Below are positions 59,079 to 64,000 of a DNA stretch of 64,000 nucleotides, one piece after another (the first letter of the stretch is position 1; every line of letters begins with the position of its first letter). The notes under the pieces are model-generated. The model saw only the letters and a program-made list of their open reading frames with translations. It was not told the DNA's origin and did no database searches. Position numbers and translations under genes: made by a program. This stretch comes from Diphasiastrum complanatum (taxonomy: Eukaryota; Streptophyta; Lycopodiopsida; Lycopodiales; Lycopodiaceae): the NCBI GenBank assembly GCA_029204225.1, contig CM055099.1:53518334-53582333 (forward strand), read 5' to 3'.

Positions 59079-59289
59079 TGGACACCTTGTATTTTGTTAT
59101 AATACAATCAATACATTTACATTGAGTATTTCTCCTCTCTTGTTCAATGAATTTGCAAGCAATTCTGAACATGTCATGATTTGATGACAACGATGATCTT
59201 CTACTCAGCAATCATCTAATTTTCTCTTCTTGTATGAACTTCCATGCTTTTCTAAACTTGTTGTATTGTGTGGACTTTGTTATATGTCG

Positions 59290-61885
59290 AATCTAAACTC
59301 TGCGGTAGAACCACTAAAACAATTGACAAATGTAGTTTCGTTTTTCATTGGTTCCTCCATGTTGTGTATTTCGATGAAATACTGCTCGTGCTTGCCAATG
59401 TGACTTCTCCATCCCTTGTGATGACCATACACTGAAGCTTCCATATGTGTTTGCAAAAAATGTTGTATGATCTCTTGGTATGTGCTGCATATGTCAAAAT
59501 CATAATGTTAGTCTTATGTTTGGATCTAAATATATATGAAAAATTGAAAGCATCTTGAAGAATTTATACTAACCATGTAATGAGTGATGTGATCTTCTCC
59601 CCATGCTTTTGATACTGCATTAACAAACTCGACACAAGTCCTTTGGACAGCTTTCTTATCAATATCAGAAAATTTATCTTTTCTTAAAATAACAATCATA
59701 CTATCAAGCTTCTTCCATACATCAACTTTTAGTACTCTGGTTTTGCCGTCTTTCTCGAAGTCCTGAGTGGCAGCAATAATATCTGTCCAGACTGAGTGTT
59801 GAATATTAGAAGCCTTACCAATATGATTTGATAGGAAACGACGTGCTTTTGCTCCTCCTATGCTTGGCTTAGTTGGCATGTTGCCATTCTTTCTTGATAG
59901 CTTTTCATCTTTTTAAATTTTGACATGTCCCTTATGAAGTCCTGCTTTTGATAAAACATCTTCTAATCGAGAGATAGCTTCATTTGCTAATGATGATGGC
60001 TTAATATTCCAAGAAAAAACTATATGAAGATAAATGATCTTTTCTATTAATCTAACTTCTGAATGAAGAGTGCAAACATGCACATTTTTCAAGAGGATAG
60101 GCAGCACTGGCTTCCAGTTTGGATCATTCCTAATAACATTTTTTGCCATTTTCATGCAGTACAGACAAGGGTGTTTTGATGTACCACCATGAGAGACATT
60201 AAACAGACATTTCAATGTTTTCAAATCACCTGCTAAGTGCCATTCAACATTGAAATCTCCAACTCCTGGAACATTGAGAAGTCCTCCATCGATATGGTCC
60301 TTGATGATCCTAGGATAAGATGTCCTTGAAAATATCCATGATAATATATCATGATCCTCCTTCAGCACCTGTCCAAAGAATTAATCAGACTTAGTTTACA
60401 GTGAATTAATACTATTCAATGAATGCAATATAATAATGAGGCCATTTACCTGAAACGCTGCCAACCACCATATATCATTTTTTGACTGGACACTGAATCT
60501 AAAATCTTCTTGGTCCTCTGTTTGTGATAGAGCACCATTCATGAGAGTTATACTAACTCTCTCCATCTTCTGCCCTTTTATAATTTCTAACTCATCTAAC
60601 TTAAGTACTATGATAATTTTGCCATTGACCTTTTCATAGGTTATACCATAGAATGTGATGATGCATCTTAGCAAGTAATTTAGATCAACAAATAAGTTGT
60701 TTGATGAATTATAGAATATCGATCTTCCATCAGTTTCATACACCTCCTCAATATGAAATGGAGTTCCAGTGATCTTATGCATACCTATGTTTAATGTATC
60801 CCTCTCTTTCTTCAAGTGATATGTCCTAGGGATTGGGACTTTTCTAATTTGAACTTCCTTAAAAGCTTCTCTAATTAGTTTAAATATTGCTGCTCCTGCT
60901 AATACCTGCAAAATCACAAGCACCCTGAACTATAGTCTTATCCAAAAAAATTTGAATGTCCACCATCAAAGACTCTGTTATTTTACACTTTACATTTGAG
61001 CTCCTATTGTTCATCATGATATGCTCAGTGCATTTGCCTGTCAATATTGTGCCCAATGACATTCCTAGTGAAGCATTGTCTTTAATATTCCAAGGAGCTA
61101 CTAATGCAGATCTGCGAAAAAAACAGATAGTTAACAGAATATCACCATAGCTGAAATTAAATCCAAATGTCATTAAAAAAAATCAGAATATGCTTACTTG
61201 AATGCACAGATCCTTAACCTCCTTTTGAAAGCGTTTGAATATCCTTTTAACTTTGTCGCTTTCGCTTCTTACTTTCAACCTTCTTCTTTGTCAATTCCAC
61301 ATCCTTCAATAATTGTAAGTTTTCAATACAAATAGATTGTAAGATTGATTGCATTTGCTCTAGTTTTGATTTGATATTGATTGTTATCTTCTGTAATGAT
61401 TCATTATTTTTTTTAAGTTGTTCATTTTTTTCTAATGTCTTTTGGAGAAGACAATCTCTATTCTCACAATAAGAGGATATCCGAATTAACTCACCTTCTA
61501 AAAAGTGAACTTTATTCATATAAAGTTGTTTTCCATGGTTATGCAATCTTTCACAATATCCTAGTAATCCACTATGCCCATTGCATATCCATGTAACTAT
61601 ATGAGTTATTGAGGAGAATGTGGGATGTGTCAAAGTGCTTGGATCTTGTGGATATAATGTTCCATCTATCCACAAATCCAAGTTTTTTTTTCCTTCTGCC
61701 CTATAACGAGAATGATCCTCAACAGATATTTGAATTCCTTTGCCTCCTCTTCTCTGCAAAGGTGCCAAATCAATAGGGATATCCACATGTAGATGATACA
61801 ATGTCATCATAAAAAAAAAGAAAAGGGTAATAAGTTGCATCAAAGTACTATGACCAGATTCTATGAAGCAAAACAAAATACTCAT
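59290..61885 (-). pseudogene. Transposase-like gene with DDE/RNase H-type motifs
   Basis: Exon 1 (to 61198) has HPTFSSITHIVTW, a coiled-coil-like stretch (NEQLKKNNESLQK) and a basic KKKVESKKRKR. Introns are about 86 bp (61112-61197), 81 bp (60369-60449) and 90 bp (59485-59574). Core motifs: VLKLDELEIIKG (candidate first Asp), HLAGDLKTLKCLF (second Asp), KHPCLYCMKM, LHSEVRLIEK, and after the last intron SSQGMEKSHW (candidate Glu). This GD(L/M/W)K ... C-x-x-C ... G-x-E-K order resembles large uncharacterised animal repeat proteins, but I cannot name the superfamily. A TAA at 59913-59915, a frame problem near 60900 and another near 61250 suggest a recently broken gene. The start is uncertain, since an AG at about 61750 could be an acceptor. 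Confidence 0.6.
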
Positions 61886-62830
61886 CTTTGATTATATTAT
61901 ATACTTTGTACGATCAATCCAATCTCCATGCTTGGATGCTTGATCCAAATTTGGAAATGCTGCTCATTTTTTCATTCCAATAAGTAGTTGGCGCTCATAT
62001 TTCCATTCCAAGGTGATGATGGTGTTCATAAGTGGCACCCATATTTTCATTCTGATAGAAGGAATGCATATGTAAACACTTTGCAGTTTTTCCTGATTCG
62101 AATTTGGGGATGGCGATCATATTCTAGATCCAGTGAAAATATTGCCCTTTTTGTAACCAATGGAGGGAATATTTTTGAATTTAGTCAAGTTATACTGTGA
62201 ACTGTTTACAGTTCTTAACTATGTGACTATAGACACTGTGGTTAGATCATTGGGAGTTGGGGAGGCCTCAAGAGTGGTGGGGGCAAGCAAATAAACAATA
62301 TTGTTTTTTTTTATTTTGATATTTTTCTATATCCTACATGGCATTCCTTAAAGGGTCTTTTTGATATTGAGAACTCCTCTTATGTCATTTGGTGACGTTT
62401 GTCAAGTGATCCGAGAGGGAATCATGAGCCATTACTTCTATTCTACCGAGATATACGCTTATCTATATCTTGGTGACATCTTGATCAAATTATAGCATTG
62501 TGGAGATTGTAGCTACTTTGACGTCCATGAGTGCATTGTAGATAGGCTTTGTGCCTTAATGATGCTTTATCCACCCGCTATGTAGAAGTGACACAACCTT
62601 CGTTAGAAAATCTATTACGATCGTCTGGTTTGGCCCATAATACAAATGCTTGAAATGGTTTAGAGAAGGAGAATTTTAATGAGTGTGAGTGATGAGTAGC
62701 TGATGATCTCCATAGATAAATGAGACTGAAATATGATTGAGAGTGAATGTATAACCCTTCATAAGCTATGTCCCTAGAGGATTGGAATGTCATGGATTGC
62801 TTGAAAGAAGGTTATTGTCCCTGTTAGAAA
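61886..62830. other. Unassigned region right of the transposase-like gene
   Basis: No gene is supported. A 70-codon plus frame (61988-62200) and a 71-codon minus frame (62578-62793) are not recognised. The element's right end should lie here, but no terminal repeat was found. Confidence 0.35.
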
Positions 62831-63233
62831 TGAGATCATTATCTGTTGTTGTGAGAAGTGCTTTGGATTGACTAGAAACACCGTACTGCTTGAAGATAGA
62901 CCATTTGGATGAATTATCCATTGGGGGAGATCTTTCTTCGTTGTACTGATGAACTGAGATGGATGAAGAGATGTGAATCAGCTACTCTTATTAGCTCTAA
63001 AATAGGCTCCAAGACTAGAAGAAAAACTTTGTGTTGTTAGGGGCTTATTGTCTTTCCACTAAACTAGTCCACAAGCCTAGAAGACTTTGAGCATGCTATG
63101 TTAAAGATGGAGTGCAACACCTCACATCCAAGTTAGGAAATGTCCTATGAGAGCTCTATTATAGCTAGTAGAGAGATAGTTGCCTTGAAGATAGATGGAA
63201 GTGACAATACCAATGGTCTACAAATTTCATGTG
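62831..63233 (-). repeat. Right arm of the 403-bp inverted repeat around copy 2
   Basis: Reverse complement of 54141-54543. Weaker similarity continues outward for some tens of bases (ACAATAGAATCATTC against ACAACAGAATCATTC). Confidence 0.8.
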
Positions 63234-64000
63234 TCTGAGATTGCAAGTGATGAGAATGATTCTATTGTTTAGATTGTCAGCCGCACACCTAGCAAATTTG
63301 ATGAAAGAATATTGGTTGAAAGGTAGTTATCATACCATTGAAATGTCTTGAGAATTTGCTAGTTGGATGAGTATGTTGCTTAGGTTGTCTGCCACATGCT
63401 TGATATCTTTTGACTTGTGTCACATGTTGCTTTGAAATACAATCCTATTAATGAAGGTTCAGGTGGTTAGCATCACACAATGATGTGTGCTAATCCCACA
63501 AATAGAGTGCCAAGAGCATTATTGGAGCTGATGATTGAGTATCACATGATAAGTCATTACTAAGTGGAACTGATAAAGAGAATCATATATGTGTTATTGA
63601 TCTAGACTAATTATGGTTGGCATCCTAAGGGCCCAACAATCCTCATAGGGACTAGCTGAGAACTAGATAAGGACCCTATGTCTATGATTGATTGACGTCT
63701 TCAGCTGGCTAGGGGTACTCTTGTGTGGGTACCTATCCAGGCAAGGCTATCCAACAAACCCTGATGACAAGGTTAAGAATGAGCATCATGAATTAGTAGA
63801 GATGGTCAAACAACATATGGGAGATATGCATGCAACATTGCTAGCTTTGACTCTAGATGTGAGACAACTTAGAAATCAACAAGAGTTGATCAACCAGCAC
63901 CGTGCACATGAGTCCATACCATTGTGTCGGTTCATGCCACTAATGATTGTAGGAATACAATATATGGATACTACAATAGGGTAGGCCATCTAGAAACAAC
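63234..64000 (+). other. Right edge, unassigned
   Basis: A 98-codon frame (63688-63984) contains a heptad-like segment (ELVEMVKQHMGDMHATLLAL) and could be the start of a retroelement Gag. It runs close to the window edge and cannot be confirmed. Confidence 0.3.

Larger units (their letters stand above)
56103..61885. mobile_element. Large multigene element, copy 2 (left side lost)
   Basis: It carries the CENH3-like gene (minus), a G-box promoter, gene X (plus) and a transposase-like gene (minus). Read from the right, the order is the same as copy 1 read from the left. Protein similarity between the X copies is clear but far from identical, so the family is diverged. The left side, expected to hold the Ulp1-like domain and gene Y, is replaced by a copia element. 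The right limit is the start of the transposase-like gene; true ends are not identified. Confidence 0.6.

Overview
The window looks like nuclear DNA from a land plant with a large, repeat-rich genome. The signs are Ty1/copia retrotransposons primed by initiator-Met tRNA, short GT-AG introns of about 77-93 bp, a small Arabidopsis-type (TTTAGGG) telomere tract, long CT microsatellites and very little host coding sequence. I cannot name the species. Almost everything is transposon sequence, much of it nested.

Layout. 1-2060: left-truncated copia (LTR, PBS, broken gag). 2060-7775: copy 1 of an unusual large multigene element. 7800-9080: Ty3/gypsy integrase remnant cut by an inverted copia LTR. 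9173-24097: an old gag-only-type element (LTR family B) that seems to hold two copia fragments and a non-coding minus-strand LTR element (16799-22341). 26231-32421: complete minus-strand copia with 862-bp LTRs and TSD ATACC. 32427-37200: low-copy-looking DNA with one possible host exon. 37232-41160: copia and gypsy remnants. 43046-48617: complete LTR element (647-bp LTRs, TSD CAAAT) with one 1030-codon ORF of Gag plus unknown sequence and no pol, inserted into an inverted older relative. 49600-53490: microsatellite arrays and copia fragments. 54141-63233: copy 2 of the large element, cut on its left by a copia 3' LTR.

The most unusual object is the large element. Its two diverged copies share one layout, read in one direction: [transposase-like gene ->] [<- gene X] bidirectional promoter with eight CACGTG boxes [CENH3-like histone gene ->] [<- gene Y]. 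Copy 1 keeps X, the promoter, the histone gene (continuing into an Ulp1/C48-type protease domain) and Y. Copy 2 keeps the transposase-like gene, X, the promoter and an open histone reading frame that ends where a copia LTR inserted. The histone domain has the LLIPxAPF signature of plant centromeric H3 rather than that of canonical H3. Gene X has an intron at the same place in both copies. Both divergent 5' leaders carry a shared, apparently paired motif.

The two recent insertions (26231-32421 and 43046-48617) have LTR pairs in which I found one difference each by eye. The older material is broken by stops, frameshifts and nesting.
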